A DNA stretch of 36,987 nucleotides, from NCBI GenBank assembly GCA_019163135.1, contig JAFLKR010000077.1:1-36987 (forward strand), written 5' to 3'. A program made the translations under genes and the position numbers. Each line of letters starts with the position of its first letter. Position 1 is the stretch's first letter. Positions 16,842-24,718 of the stretch are shown one piece after another. The DNA is from Desulfobulbaceae bacterium (GTDB lineage Bacteria > Desulfobacterota > Desulfobulbia > Desulfobulbales > Desulfobulbaceae). The notes under the pieces are model-generated. The model ran no database searches and was not told the DNA's origin. It was given only the letters and a program-made list of their open reading frames with translations.

Positions 16842-17207
16842 TCAGACCCAAGTATTTTCTTCAATGCGTGGTGCTTGGATGTATCTTATTTCTATAAGAT
16901 TGCGCTTCGGTTCGGGTGCCTGTTTTTGCATCTGCGGTTTTGGATAGCTATAATGGAAATTAAATGAATGTGGCTGAAGAGCGAGAGCAGTTAATCCTAA
17001 TGCTGCCAGCAATATGGGCGAGGTTATAAATCCAATAAAAGCACAGATTAATCCAAGTATACCCCACAAGAATTGCCGTTTGAAAAGTGCGACTATTCCG
17101 GTGAGTATAGCCAGCGGTACGAAAATGGGTGACATGTAGAAAATGCTTATAATACCAAGGACAAAGGAGGTTAGTCCTTCGGGTTTGCTCGGTTTGTTAT
17201 TCATCAA
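16842..17207 (-). CDS. Small membrane protein (DUF4190-like)
   Basis: A 121-residue protein with two or three hydrophobic segments (about 12-32, 33-45 and 46-78) in the GIISIFYMSPIFVPLAILTGIVALF and LWGILGLICAFIGFITSP style of DUF4190-type proteins, followed by a polar tail rich in Pro, Gln and Lys (KPQMQKQAPEPKRN) that should be cytoplasmic or periplasmic. It is island cargo, 38 bases downstream of the zinc-ribbon/NifX-like gene on the same strand. No function can be given. Confidence 0.65.
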   Translation of the reverse strand: MMNNKPSKPEGLTSFVLGIISIFYMSPIFVPLAILTGIVALFKRQFLWGILGLICAFIGFITSPILLAALGLTALALQPHSFNFHYSYPKPQMQKQAPEPKRNLIEIRYIQAPRIEENTWV

Positions 17208-17245
17208 GATAGTGGTCGATAATTATTTTCGGTATCACGACAGCT

Positions 17246-17716
17246 TCATCCACGAAGTTCACCCCGCAAAAACGACTCTACAGCGTATTTAGCATTTCCC
17301 GATGCGCCTCTTATCGTTCGTATGCCTTTAATACCCAAAACGTTTATCGTTCCATCACCTATTCCGCCAGCAATCAAAGTCATGACTCCACATTGCGCTA
17401 AAATATTAGACATGCTCGACTGGACATTACCAGTCACTGAAGATTCCATGACCTCCTCAGCCTTGATTAGTTTATCTTCGACAGTATAAATTGTGCATTT
17501 TCGACAATTATCAAAGTCTTGATCGATTTGTTCACCGATGGTCGGAACTGCTATTTTCATTATAACTCCTACTTCTTTTCCAATGTTTCCCAACTTAAAG
17601 TCAGAATGAAATTTGGTCCCGCACGTTGGGCAAGCCATCAGAATTCCACCAATGTTATCCGGGAATCGTAAACGCTGACGACATATCGGGCACTTCTTCT
17701 CAGTAAAAGCAGTCAC
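17246..17716 (-). CDS. Zinc-ribbon plus dinitrogenase cofactor (NifX/NifB C-terminal)-like fusion protein
   Basis: A 156-residue protein. Residues 8-37 carry two CxxC pairs (CPICRQ...CPTCG), a zinc ribbon. From residue 53 (MKIAVPTIGEQIDQDFDNCRKCTIYTV) to the end it matches the dinitrogenase iron-molybdenum cofactor domain (PF02579), with the typical GVMTLIAGGIGDGTINVLGIKGI segment. Such domains bind or carry metal-sulfur clusters or act in Mrp/NBP35-linked cluster handling. The internal Met53 lies where free-standing family members usually begin, so the zinc ribbon looks like an added module. It lies 7 bases after the end of the integrase fragment and inside the island. Confidence 0.8.
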   Translation of the reverse strand: MTAFTEKKCPICRQRLRFPDNIGGILMACPTCGTKFHSDFKLGNIGKEVGVIMKIAVPTIGEQIDQDFDNCRKCTIYTVEDKLIKAEEVMESSVTGNVQSSMSNILAQCGVMTLIAGGIGDGTINVLGIKGIRTIRGASGNAKYAVESFLRGELRG

Positions 17717-17723
17717 GATATTA

Positions 17724-17945
17724 CTAGAAACATGCTAAAATTATGTAATAAAGAAAGAATATAATCAGATTAATGGGGTTATGAATTAGCCATTTGTGGG
17801 ATATGGTTTCAGCTTCAGATTTCCTACCAGTACCCAATGATATTCTAAGTACTGGTGATATGGAAGGAAATTTCCGCAGGATAGGCGATGGAATTCGTCT
17901 TTGATAGTAGAATGTGCCATTGCGATTAAGTAGATAGTCAGCCAT
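17724..17945 (-). pseudogene. Truncated tyrosine recombinase (integrase), N-terminus only
   Basis: A 73-codon frame beginning MADYLLNRNGTFYYQRRIPS, the typical start of phage-type integrases (NGxYYFRRRVP). The similarity continues to about residue 55 (LGTGRKSEAETISHKWL), then gives way to a hydrophobic, AT-rich tail and a stop. The arm-binding region is present, but the core-binding and catalytic domains (R..HxxR..Y) are missing. The gene starts 98 bases from the tRNA-Ser 3' end, the normal place for an integrase using that site. It is therefore the relic of the enzyme that inserted the 15454-18042 island. Confidence 0.75.
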
Positions 17946-17998
17946 TGTGTCCCGCCTTGTGTGACAGGATACTCGACCTTCTCACTCCACCAAAAGAG

Positions 17999-18032
17999 AA
18001 AGCCCTGTAACTCGTAAGAATTACAGGGCTTT
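17999..18032 (-). terminator. Terminator downstream of tRNA-Ser
   Basis: AAAGCCCTGTAA (17999-18010) pairs with TTACAGGGCTTT (18021-18032) with a 10-base loop; T-runs lie on both sides, so it may act in both directions. It sits 10 bases past the tRNA CCA end. By the integration model this terminator came with the island and replaced the host one now at 15418-15444. Confidence 0.75.
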
Positions 18033-18042
18033 TTTTATATAG

Positions 18043-18128
18043 TGGCGGAGAAGGTGAGATTCGAACTCACGGTACTTGCATACACACGCGTTCCAGGCGT
18101 GCACCTTAAACCACTCGGTCACCTCTCC
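18043..18128 (-). tRNA. tRNA-Ser (anticodon GGA)
   Basis: The minus strand folds as an 86-base tRNA with a long variable arm. Acceptor GGAGAGG pairs with CTTCTCC, discriminator G, encoded CCA. The anticodon stem-loop CACGC-CTGGAAC-GCGTG gives anticodon GGA, which reads UCC/UCU serine codons. The T arm contains the GAGTTCGAATCTC pattern. The last 20 bases are the att copy of the adjacent island, so the functional gene's 3' end was supplied by the element. Confidence 0.95.
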
Positions 18129-18218
18129 GTAATATGCGCATCAAGGGGCGGTGAAAGCAACCATCGCGCCTGACGTGGGCCATTACTAAACTGAGTTCAT
18201 CTTTTTTACAACAGAAAA

Positions 18219-18701
18219 TTAACGTCGGTTTCTAAAAAAGGTTCGAAGCAGGAGGCTGCAGTCTTCTGCCAGCACTCCGCTGGTAACGGCAAAACGGTGG
18301 TTAAGCAGCCCATCGGTGCCGATGCGATATTTGGAGACAATGGCCCCGGCCTTGGGATCTGCAGCCCCGAAAACCAGACGACCGATCCGGGCATGGACCA
18401 TCAAGGCCGCGCACATGGCACAGGGTTCAAGGGTCACATACACGGTCACACCGGGCAGGCGGTAATTCCTGACGGCCAATGCCGCTATTCGCAGCGCCAC
18501 CATTTCCGCGTGTCCCGAAGGATCGGAAGTGGTGACGCAAGCATTGCCCGCTTCGGCCAGAATCGTCCCGTCGGCCCCAAGGACCACGGCCCCCACCGGC
18601 ACCTCCCCGGCAGTGCCAGCCCTCCGGGCCTGCACCAGAGCCTTGGCCATCATCAGCTTATCGTCGACCGATGGTTCTATGACCGTTGCTATCGCTTCCA
18701 T
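18219..18701 (-). CDS. tadA: tRNA-specific adenosine deaminase TadA
   Basis: A 160-residue zinc deaminase that converts A34 to inosine in tRNA-Arg(ACG). The catalytic HAE motif (H64, E66 in GHAEMVAL) and the zinc ligands C94 and C97 in the PCAMC motif are present, with the usual MVHARIGRLVFGAADPKAGA after them. Length and order fit the bacterial enzyme. A short N-terminal extension (about 14 residues) precedes the domain. An AGAGGTGG lies just upstream of the ATG at 18701. It is read away from the divergent sigma-54 activator gene; the 90 bases to the tRNA-Ser hold no other gene. Confidence 0.94.
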   Translation of the reverse strand: MEAIATVIEPSVDDKLMMAKALVQARRAGTAGEVPVGAVVLGADGTILAEAGNACVTTSDPSGHAEMVALRIAALAVRNYRLPGVTVYVTLEPCAMCAALMVHARIGRLVFGAADPKAGAIVSKYRIGTDGLLNHRFAVTSGVLAEDCSLLLRTFFRNRR

Positions 18702-18733
18702 TCCACCTCTCGGAACAACTGAAAGAACTTCCC

Positions 18734-18762
18734 TTGGCTTTTCCTGCCGGGCAGTTTATAAT
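18734..18762 (+). promoter_or_regulatory. Sigma-70-type promoter with a palindrome in the spacer
   Basis: TTGGCT (18734-18739) and TATAAT (18757-18762) are separated by exactly 17 bases; the -10 is perfect and the -35 matches TTGACA at 4 of 6. The spacer holds the 11-base palindrome CTGCCGGGCAG (18744-18754), which could be an operator. It would drive the activator gene at 18816 with a leader of about 45 bases. Confidence 0.65.
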
Positions 18763-18815
18763 TACGAAAAAGATATTGAAAATACGAAACCGAAACTCAA
18801 CAACGGTACTGGACC

Positions 18816-20195
18816 ATGGATGAAAAAAAAGTAGCCGTGCTTGCCTACGAATGCTCCCCGGAAAACCGAAGCAGTATCGAAAAGGCCTTGACCTCAAACT
18901 TCGACATCACCTTTCAAAACGATCCGCAGTCCTTTCAGCAGGCAATGAGCAAAAAGCAGTATGACGTTATTTTCATGAATATCCTCCCGGAAAATGGCAG
19001 AAAGATCGATCTGCTTGAAAGAATTCACGACCACACCCCCTTCACCCCGATTATCATCACCTGTGATTCCGAAGATACCATGCTGCTGGATAAGGCGCTG
19101 GAACCGGGGGTGTACGATGTCATGGCCCATCCGCTTTCACCGGCGACCATCAAACGAACCGTGCGGCAGGCGCTTTATAAACGCCAATTGACCAACGAGT
19201 TGGCCTACCTGCGCCGCACCCAGGATATTGTCTACAGTTTCGACCGGATCATCGCCGAGAGCGATAATTTCCGGATGATCATCAACAGCCTGCGGAAATT
19301 CGCCTCCACCGACGCCACCATCCTCCTCACCGGCAACACCGGCACAGGCAAGAGCTTTCTCTCCGGCACCGTGCATCATAATTCACCCCGCCGGGACAAT
19401 CCGTTCATCAAAATCAACTGCGCCAACATTCCGGAGGCCTTGCTGGAATCCGAACTCTTCGGCCATGAAAAAGGATCGTTCACCGGTGCTGACAAACAGC
19501 GTATCGGCCGGTTCGAACAGGCCGACGGCGGGACAATTTTCCTCGACGAAATCGGTGAGATTCCGCTGGAAATCCAGTCCAAACTCCTGCGGGTGCTGGA
19601 GGAAAAATCCTTTGAACGGGTGGGCGGCAACAAAACCATCCAGGTGGATGTGCGGCTCATCGCCGCCACCAATCGCGACCTGCCTCACCAGATTCTGGCC
19701 GGAAAATTCCGCGAAGATCTCTATTATCGGATCAATGTCCTGCCCGTACACCTGCCGCCGCTCAAGGATCGCTCCCGCTGCCTGGCCCCCCTGGCGATAA
19801 AACTGCTGGAAAAGGCCACGGCTTCGATGAAAAAAAAGAACATCACCGGCTTCACCGCCGAAGTTCTGGCCCTGATTCAGGGGTACGACTGGCCGGGCAA
19901 TATCCGTCAGTTGGCCAACACCATCGAACGGGCGGTCATCCTTGAAGACGACGACCTGATCACCCTGTCCTCCCTGCATATCCCTGAATTGGGCCGGACC
20001 ATGGCCCCCTTGATCCAGGTCACCGAACCCCTGGAAACCCATGAGCGCGAGCTGATTCTCAAGGCCCTGGCCGAGAATCTCTGGGTGCAAAAAACCGCCG
20101 CCCGCTGCCTGGGAATCAGCCCCAGGGCTTTAAATTACAAAATCAAGAAGTTCGGCATTACCCATCAAAACTGGCGAAAACACAAACAAGCATGA
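18816..20195 (+). CDS. Sigma-54 activator with a degenerate receiver domain
   Basis: A 459-residue NtrC-like protein. The AAA+ domain (about 140-375) is complete: Walker A GNTGTGKS, GSFTGA in the sigma-54 contact loop (Ala to Ser against the usual GAFTGA), Walker B TIFLDEIGE, and the VDVRLIAATNRDL and HLPPLKDR segments. A C-terminal Fis-type helix-turn-helix follows (WVQKTAARCLGISPRALNYKIKKFG). The N-terminal 125 residues have receiver shape, but the acidic pocket reads AYE, position 55 is Asn instead of Asp (VIFMNILPEN), and the conserved Lys is His (MAHPLS). It should not be regulated by ordinary phosphorylation. No partner kinase is nearby. Its stop directly abuts the convergent nikR gene. 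Confidence 0.93.
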   Translation: MDEKKVAVLAYECSPENRSSIEKALTSNFDITFQNDPQSFQQAMSKKQYDVIFMNILPENGRKIDLLERIHDHTPFTPIIITCDSEDTMLLDKALEPGVYDVMAHPLSPATIKRTVRQALYKRQLTNELAYLRRTQDIVYSFDRIIAESDNFRMIINSLRKFASTDATILLTGNTGTGKSFLSGTVHHNSPRRDNPFIKINCANIPEALLESELFGHEKGSFTGADKQRIGRFEQADGGTIFLDEIGEIPLEIQSKLLRVLEEKSFERVGGNKTIQVDVRLIAATNRDLPHQILAGKFREDLYYRINVLPVHLPPLKDRSRCLAPLAIKLLEKATASMKKKNITGFTAEVLALIQGYDWPGNIRQLANTIERAVILEDDDLITLSSLHIPELGRTMAPLIQVTEPLETHERELILKALAENLWVQKTAARCLGISPRALNYKIKKFGITHQNWRKHKQA

Positions 20196-20606
20196 TCAAT
20201 GCAGGTGGTCGCCCGTGCTCGACATGGTCAGATTGCCATCCTTAACGCCCCGCAAGGCGATCAGCCGCTCAGCCAGTTCCTTGACCTGCGAAGCCCTGCC
20301 CTTGACGATGGTCACCTCCAGGCAGTGGTGATGGGCCATATGCACATGCGTGGTTGAGGTGATCTGCTGGTGGTACTCATGCTGCAACTCGGTAATCTTT
20401 TCCTGAAGCTGCGGCTGGTGGTGATTATAAACCAGGGTCACCACCCCGACGACCTCGCTGTCCTGCTCCCATTGCTCGTTAATCAAAACCTTTCTGATCA
20501 GGTCGCGCACCGCCTCGGACCGGTTGGAATAGCCTCTGGGCCTAATGTAGTTGTCGAATTGGTCCGACAGTTTTTCATCCAGTGAGATAGAAAATCGTTT
20601 CAGCAT
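20196..20606 (-). CDS. nikR: Nickel-responsive regulator NikR
   Basis: A 136-residue transcription factor: an N-terminal ribbon-helix-helix (MLKRFSISLDEKLSDQFDNYI, then GYSNRSEAVRDLIRKVL) and a C-terminal ACT-type nickel domain. The four nickel ligands of E. coli NikR, H76, H87, H89 and C95, occur at the same numbers here (QHEYHQ, THVHMAHHHC), so it is very likely nickel-sensing. The tail is also His-ended (GDHLH). It lies 6 bases after the M48 peptidase gene and is probably co-transcribed with it. No nickel transporter gene is in the window, and I could not identify its operator. Confidence 0.95.
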   Translation of the reverse strand: MLKRFSISLDEKLSDQFDNYIRPRGYSNRSEAVRDLIRKVLINEQWEQDSEVVGVVTLVYNHHQPQLQEKITELQHEYHQQITSTTHVHMAHHHCLEVTIVKGRASQVKELAERLIALRGVKDGNLTMSSTGDHLH

Positions 20607-20612
20607 GGTTGG

Positions 20613-22034
20613 TTATATCCCTTTTTCCAGATCTTTCAGTTTATCCAGGATGTTTTTGGCATCATAGCGCTGTTTTTCCGGCACACTTTTATCTTTTGAC
20701 GCACGGGTGAGATACTGTTTGGCCAGCTTTTCCCGTCCCAGATAGAGGTTGTATTTGCCCAGATAATAAATACTGCTCCCCTCCTTGCCCCGGTCGGCCT
20801 CGATTTGCCCCATATCATAGTAAAGCTGCGGATATTCAGGCATAACCGTCATCACCCGCTGCAGCAGCTGCTCTGCTTTGGCGCCGTTCCCTCGCATCAG
20901 TTCCAGTTTGGCCAGCTGATAGACCCCGTACATATCGTTTGGATTCCGCTTGAAGGCCTGCTCCAGTAAACGGCGGCCCTCCTCGACCCGACCGCTTTCC
21001 ATCAGCATGACCGCGCGATCGATTTCGAGGATATCCTTGGTTGGATACTGGGCACGAACTTCGTCGAGATACTGCAAGGCCTGGTCGAAATTTCGATTTT
21101 CGCCCTCCAGCAGAACCAAGCCGTACTTGGCCATGGTTTGTTGCTCCTTGTCTGTGCCGGTGGTGAGAAGGTTGACACAACTTACCCGAATTTTTTCCTG
21201 GTCAACGGACTGCATCAGCACCCGGTATTTGAAGCGGAGAAACGCGAAATTATCGGTTTTCAGATAAAAATCCTTGGTCTTCTGCTGCGGGTCCTGTTCG
21301 ATCAGGGAGGCCACATACCCCATCCGGGCCTCGGGATTGGGATGGGTCAGGAGGTATTGGGGCGTATCACCGCCAACCCGGTAACGACTGATGCGCCGCA
21401 TCGTCTTGAGCATCTCTTCCATCGCAACGGGATTGCGTTTCATTTTCTGCATCCACCCAAAGCTGATCCGGTCGGACTGTTCCTCGTCCTCACGGCTGTA
21501 CTGCAGATTGATTGCCTGCCCGCCGGCCATGGACCCCATCAATAGTCCCTGCGAGAGTCCCGGCACCCCCAGAGCCAATCCCGCGACCCCAAGAAGCAGT
21601 GAAATGGCACTGATTTTCGTGCCTTTATCCATCCGCTGGGAGATGTGGCGACTGGCCACATGGCCGATTTCATGGGCGAGCACGCTGAGGAGTTCATCTT
21701 CGGTACGCATGGTTTCAATCAGGCCGGTATAAAAAAACACCAGACCTGCCGGGGCGGCAAAAGCATTGAACTGCTGACTTTTGACTACAAAAAAGCGATA
21801 TTCAAAATACTGGGGGCCAGCGATATCAAGCACCGATTTCCCCAACTGATTAATGTACTGACTGATATCGGGATCTTCCAGAATGGGCAGTTCTTTGCGT
21901 ACCGAAAAGAGCAACTGCTCGCCGATCTTGCGTTCTTCACCGATGGTTAAGGCCAGGGCCTGCAACGGCAGCAGGGTATAGGCAAGCAGGGTGAGACCGG
22001 CGATGAAACGTAAAACAATCCTATTATTTTTCAT
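20613..22034 (-). CDS. M48 metalloprotease with TPR repeats (BepA-like)
   Basis: A 473-residue periplasmic protease/chaperone. A signal peptide covers about residues 1-29 (cleavage near LALTIGEE). The M48 zinc motif is H121EIGH125 with a likely third ligand Glu in QYSREDEEQSD. The loop GSMAGGQAINLQYSRE precedes it as in BepA/YfgC. The C-terminal half (about 300-460) contains tetratricopeptide repeats (QALQYLDEVRAQYP, EEGRRLLEQAFKRNPNDMYGVYQLAKLELMRGN and similar). BepA degrades or matures stalled outer-membrane LptD, and a related role is likely here. It precedes nikR by 6 bases; the amino-acid transporter ends 107 bases upstream. Confidence 0.92.
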   Translation of the reverse strand: MKNNRIVLRFIAGLTLLAYTLLPLQALALTIGEERKIGEQLLFSVRKELPILEDPDISQYINQLGKSVLDIAGPQYFEYRFFVVKSQQFNAFAAPAGLVFFYTGLIETMRTEDELLSVLAHEIGHVASRHISQRMDKGTKISAISLLLGVAGLALGVPGLSQGLLMGSMAGGQAINLQYSREDEEQSDRISFGWMQKMKRNPVAMEEMLKTMRRISRYRVGGDTPQYLLTHPNPEARMGYVASLIEQDPQQKTKDFYLKTDNFAFLRFKYRVLMQSVDQEKIRVSCVNLLTTGTDKEQQTMAKYGLVLLEGENRNFDQALQYLDEVRAQYPTKDILEIDRAVMLMESGRVEEGRRLLEQAFKRNPNDMYGVYQLAKLELMRGNGAKAEQLLQRVMTVMPEYPQLYYDMGQIEADRGKEGSSIYYLGKYNLYLGREKLAKQYLTRASKDKSVPEKQRYDAKNILDKLKDLEKGI

Positions 22035-22141
22035 GAGTTATTCCAAATTCTGAACAGATGGAAACGACAACGTGGGTCGCGATGGCAACCTTCAAGGTAA
22101 CGCGTTCCAGCAGGCGCTGCAACCTTGCCGGATTAATTTTC

Positions 22142-23023
22142 TCACCGTTTCCGGTTCAATCGGCGGTCCAGGCGATCCACGGCCAAGGAACAGGGAAAGG
22201 TCAGCAAAAAATAGAGTGCGGCGATGGTCAGCCAGACCTCAATAGTCAGATAGGTCGAGGCCATCAACTGGGTGCCCTGGTAGGTCAATTCCTGGATTGA
22301 AATCACCGAGACAATCGCCGAATCCTTGATCAAAGAAATCCCCTGCCCGGCCAGCGGCGGCAGGACTCGTCGCACCGCCTGTGGCAAAATGATATGACGA
22401 AGGCTCTGGCTGTGGGTCAGCCCCAGGGCGGTGGCCGCATCCCGCTGGGGGCGGCCGATGGATTCGATCCCGGCTCGGAGGATCTCGGCCACATAGGCGC
22501 TTTCAAAGACCGCCAGGGTGAGCAGGGCGGAGCAAAAGGCGGAGAGCTGCTCCGGCGGGGCCAACACCAGGGGCAGCCACTGCTTCCAGAAGGGCGAGAC
22601 TCGAGTTGCCAGGGTATCAAGGTGGAGCAGGGGCATCAGTTGATCGGCCAGGAAGAAATAAAAAAGAAACACGATCACCAGCGGCGGCAGATTGCGCATC
22701 AACTCGATATAGGTCCGCGCCACCAGCCGCCAGTAGAGGCTCCGGCTGGTGCGGGCCAAGGCCATGCACAGTCCGAGGATGAGGGCCAGCACGCTGCCCC
22801 ACAGGGTCAGCCGCACCGTGGTCAACAGCCCCTGGATCAGATAGTTGGCCACCCATCGATCGGTTTCCCGGTCGTAACGGAAAAGGAACTGCGGCAGCAC
22901 CGACCAGTTCCAGGTGTAGTTGAGGTGCACCGTGATCCGGTAGGCCACGAACCCAGCCGCCCCGAACAGCAGGGCCAGCAGGACGGCATCAAGCCAATGG
23001 AAAGAACGATGTCGGGACAACAT
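22142..23023 (-). CDS. Polar amino-acid ABC transporter permease
   Basis: A 293-residue HisM/GlnP-type permease with about five to six transmembrane segments and a TM domain starting near residue 60 (LIQGLLTTVRLTLWGSVLAL). The EAA loop that docks the ATPase is visible as IESIGRPQRDAATALGLTHSQSLRHIILPQAVRRVLPPLAGQ. It lies 30 bases after the substrate-binding protein gene. With the second permease at 24719-25510 it would form a heterodimeric channel of a HAAT-family importer. The first ~40 residues form an extra N-terminal hydrophobic segment, as in AapQ/AapM-type permeases, whose substrate range is broad. Confidence 0.92.
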   Translation of the reverse strand: MLSRHRSFHWLDAVLLALLFGAAGFVAYRITVHLNYTWNWSVLPQFLFRYDRETDRWVANYLIQGLLTTVRLTLWGSVLALILGLCMALARTSRSLYWRLVARTYIELMRNLPPLVIVFLFYFFLADQLMPLLHLDTLATRVSPFWKQWLPLVLAPPEQLSAFCSALLTLAVFESAYVAEILRAGIESIGRPQRDAATALGLTHSQSLRHIILPQAVRRVLPPLAGQGISLIKDSAIVSVISIQELTYQGTQLMASTYLTIEVWLTIAALYFLLTFPCSLAVDRLDRRLNRKR

Positions 23024-23053
23024 GTAAAATCGGCAACCGAATAATAACAGGAT

Positions 23054-23881
23054 TCACTGCACCAGCGTCTGCCACTGAGTGGTTTCAAACCAGTAGTGGT
23101 AGCGTTCGTCAATCCAGCCCTTGCTCTTGACGACCTCGATCCAGTTATTGAAAAAATTGAGGGTGTCGACATCACCCTTGCGGATACCGAAACAGATCGG
23201 TTCTTTCATCAGCTGGTCGGGATAGGCCTTGAGCGTCTCGGGCGCCGCTGCGGCGATATGGGCCGGCAACGGCTGACCGGCAACCAGGGCGTGGACCCGA
23301 CCGTTCCTGACCTCCTGGACTGCGGCGGGCTCATCGTCAAAGAGCCGCAGGGTTGCCTTGGGAAACCGCTCCTTGGCGGCCAGGGCGGCGGTTGAGCCCA
23401 GGCGGGCGGCCAGGGTGATTTCAGGCCGGTTGAAATCTTCGAGGGTTAGTCCTTCGGCCAGCTTCTTGTTGGCAAGCAAACCCTGGCCGGTGTGGTAGTA
23501 GGGATTGGTAAAATTGATCTTCATGTTGCGCTCGGCGGTGACGGTCATGCCGCCGATGATCACATCAAATTTTCCGGCCAGCAGCGAAGGAATAATCCCG
23601 GACCATTTGGTAGGCACGAATTCGATTTTAAGCCCCATATCCTTGGCCAACTGCCGGGCAACATCGATTTCAAAACCGATCAGCTCGCCTTTTTTGTCCT
23701 TCATCGCCCAGGGGACAAAAACGTCCACGCCTACCCGGAGAATGCCACGCTGGACAATCTGCTCGATAGCGCTTTCGGCCACCAGTTTTTGCTGGGTTTC
23801 GCCGGCTGCCGCCCTTCGCGCAGACAACAGCACCACCACCAGTATAAGCACGACCATCCCGACCATTTTTATTTGTTGCAT
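23054..23881 (-). CDS. Amino-acid ABC transporter substrate-binding protein
   Basis: A 275-residue periplasmic binding protein (SBP_bac_3 family). The start ATG at 23881 has an AAGGAGG Shine-Dalgarno and begins a signal peptide (MQQIKMVGMVVLILVVVLLS, cleavage near AAAGE). The fold-specific segments follow: GILRVGVDVFVPWAMKDKKG, LIGFEIDVARQLAKDMGLKIEFV, GKFDVIIGGMTVTAERNMKINFTNPYY and a C-terminal DTLNFFNNWIEVVKSKGWID. It delivers a polar amino acid to the membrane complex. It lies between the ATPase and one permease. The ligand cannot be told from sequence alone. Confidence 0.93.
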   Translation of the reverse strand: MQQIKMVGMVVLILVVVLLSARRAAAGETQQKLVAESAIEQIVQRGILRVGVDVFVPWAMKDKKGELIGFEIDVARQLAKDMGLKIEFVPTKWSGIIPSLLAGKFDVIIGGMTVTAERNMKINFTNPYYHTGQGLLANKKLAEGLTLEDFNRPEITLAARLGSTAALAAKERFPKATLRLFDDEPAAVQEVRNGRVHALVAGQPLPAHIAAAAPETLKAYPDQLMKEPICFGIRKGDVDTLNFFNNWIEVVKSKGWIDERYHYWFETTQWQTLVQ

Positions 23882-23953
23882 CCCAACCTCCTTGCTTCCA
23901 ATGGTTCCCTGCTGAACCGATTTTCCTCTCCAAATTCCGGCAGCCGCAAACAC

Positions 23954-24718
23954 TCACAAAATCTGCCGGAGAAACTCCCGGGTTCGCTCCTGGACGGGTT
24001 GGAGAAAGAACTGTTCGGTCGCGCCCTCCTCCACCAACCGTCCCGCCTCCATCAACACCACCCGGTCGCTGACTTCCCGGGCAAAACCCATCTCATGGGT
24101 GACCACCACCATGGTCATGCCCTCTTCGGCCAGGGTGCGCATGACCTCGAGGACCTCGCCGATCATCTCCGGGTCGAGTGCGCTGGTGGCCTCGTCAAAC
24201 AGCATCACCTTGGGCCGCAGGGCCAAGGCGCGGGCAATGGCCACCCGCTGCTGCTGGCCGCCGGAGAGTTCATCGGGATAGCTGTCAATTTTCTCCCCCA
24301 GGCCCACCTTGGCCAGCAACTCCCTGGTGGTCCGGGTGGCCTCGGGTTTGCTTTTTTTGCGGACCAGGCACTGGGCCAGATTGATGTTTTCGAGGACCGA
24401 AAGATGCGGAAAAAGGTTGAAGGATTGAAACACCATGCCGACTTCGCGCCGGATGGCCAGCCGATTGCTTTCGTGGTGATCAAGGGGAATGGCGTCGATG
24501 ACGATGGTGCCGGAATCGATGGCCTCCAGCCCGTTGAGGCAGCGCAGCAGGGTCGACTTGCCCGAACCCGAGGGGCCGATGACCACCAGAACCTCGCCCC
24601 GCTTGACCCGGATCGAAAAATCGTCAAGGGCTAGGACCGGGCCGGGGAAAGTCTTCACCAGGTGTTCGGCGACAATAATGACCTCGTCCCGATTGATGCT
24701 TTGCTTGTTTAGCTCCAT
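23954..24718 (-). CDS. Amino-acid ABC transporter ATP-binding protein (GlnQ-like)
   Basis: A 254-residue ATPase with Walker [11 protein letters not shown]-loop [14 protein letters not shown], signature [15 protein letters not shown], Walker [15 protein letters not shown] and the H-loop [13 protein letters not shown], all typical of GlnQ/HisP. An N-terminal extension of about 15 residues precedes the domain. Its ATG directly follows the TGA of the permease gene upstream, so the two are translationally linked, and the binding-protein gene follows downstream. It powers import through the two permeases. Confidence 0.95.
   Translation of the reverse strand: MELNKQSINRDEVIIVAEHLVKTFPGPVLALDDFSIRVKRGEVLVVIGPSGSGKSTLLRCLNGLEAIDSGTIVIDAIPLDHHESNRLAIRREVGMVFQSFNLFPHLSVLENINLAQCLVRKKSKPEATRTTRELLAKVGLGEKIDSYPDELSGGQQQRVAIARALALRPKVMLFDEATSALDPEMIGEVLEVMRTLAEEGMTMVVVTHEMGFAREVSDRVVLMEAGRLVEEGATEQFFLQPVQERTREFLRQIL

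Larger units (their letters stand above)
15454..18042. mobile_element. Remnant genomic island in tRNA-Ser(GGA)
   Basis: A 2.6-kb AT-rich block between two 20-bp direct repeats that differ at one base: 15454-15473 and 18043-18062, the latter being the 3' end of tRNA-Ser. A truncated integrase lies next to the tRNA and reads away from it. Cargo: a DMT exporter with a His-rich tail, a DUF4190-like protein and a zinc-ribbon/NifX-like fusion. TTGTGTGACA occurs in the same orientation about 70-80 bases inside each end (15542-15551, 17957-17966) and could be integrase arm sites. With only the integrase N-terminus left, it should be immobile without outside help. Confidence 0.8.
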
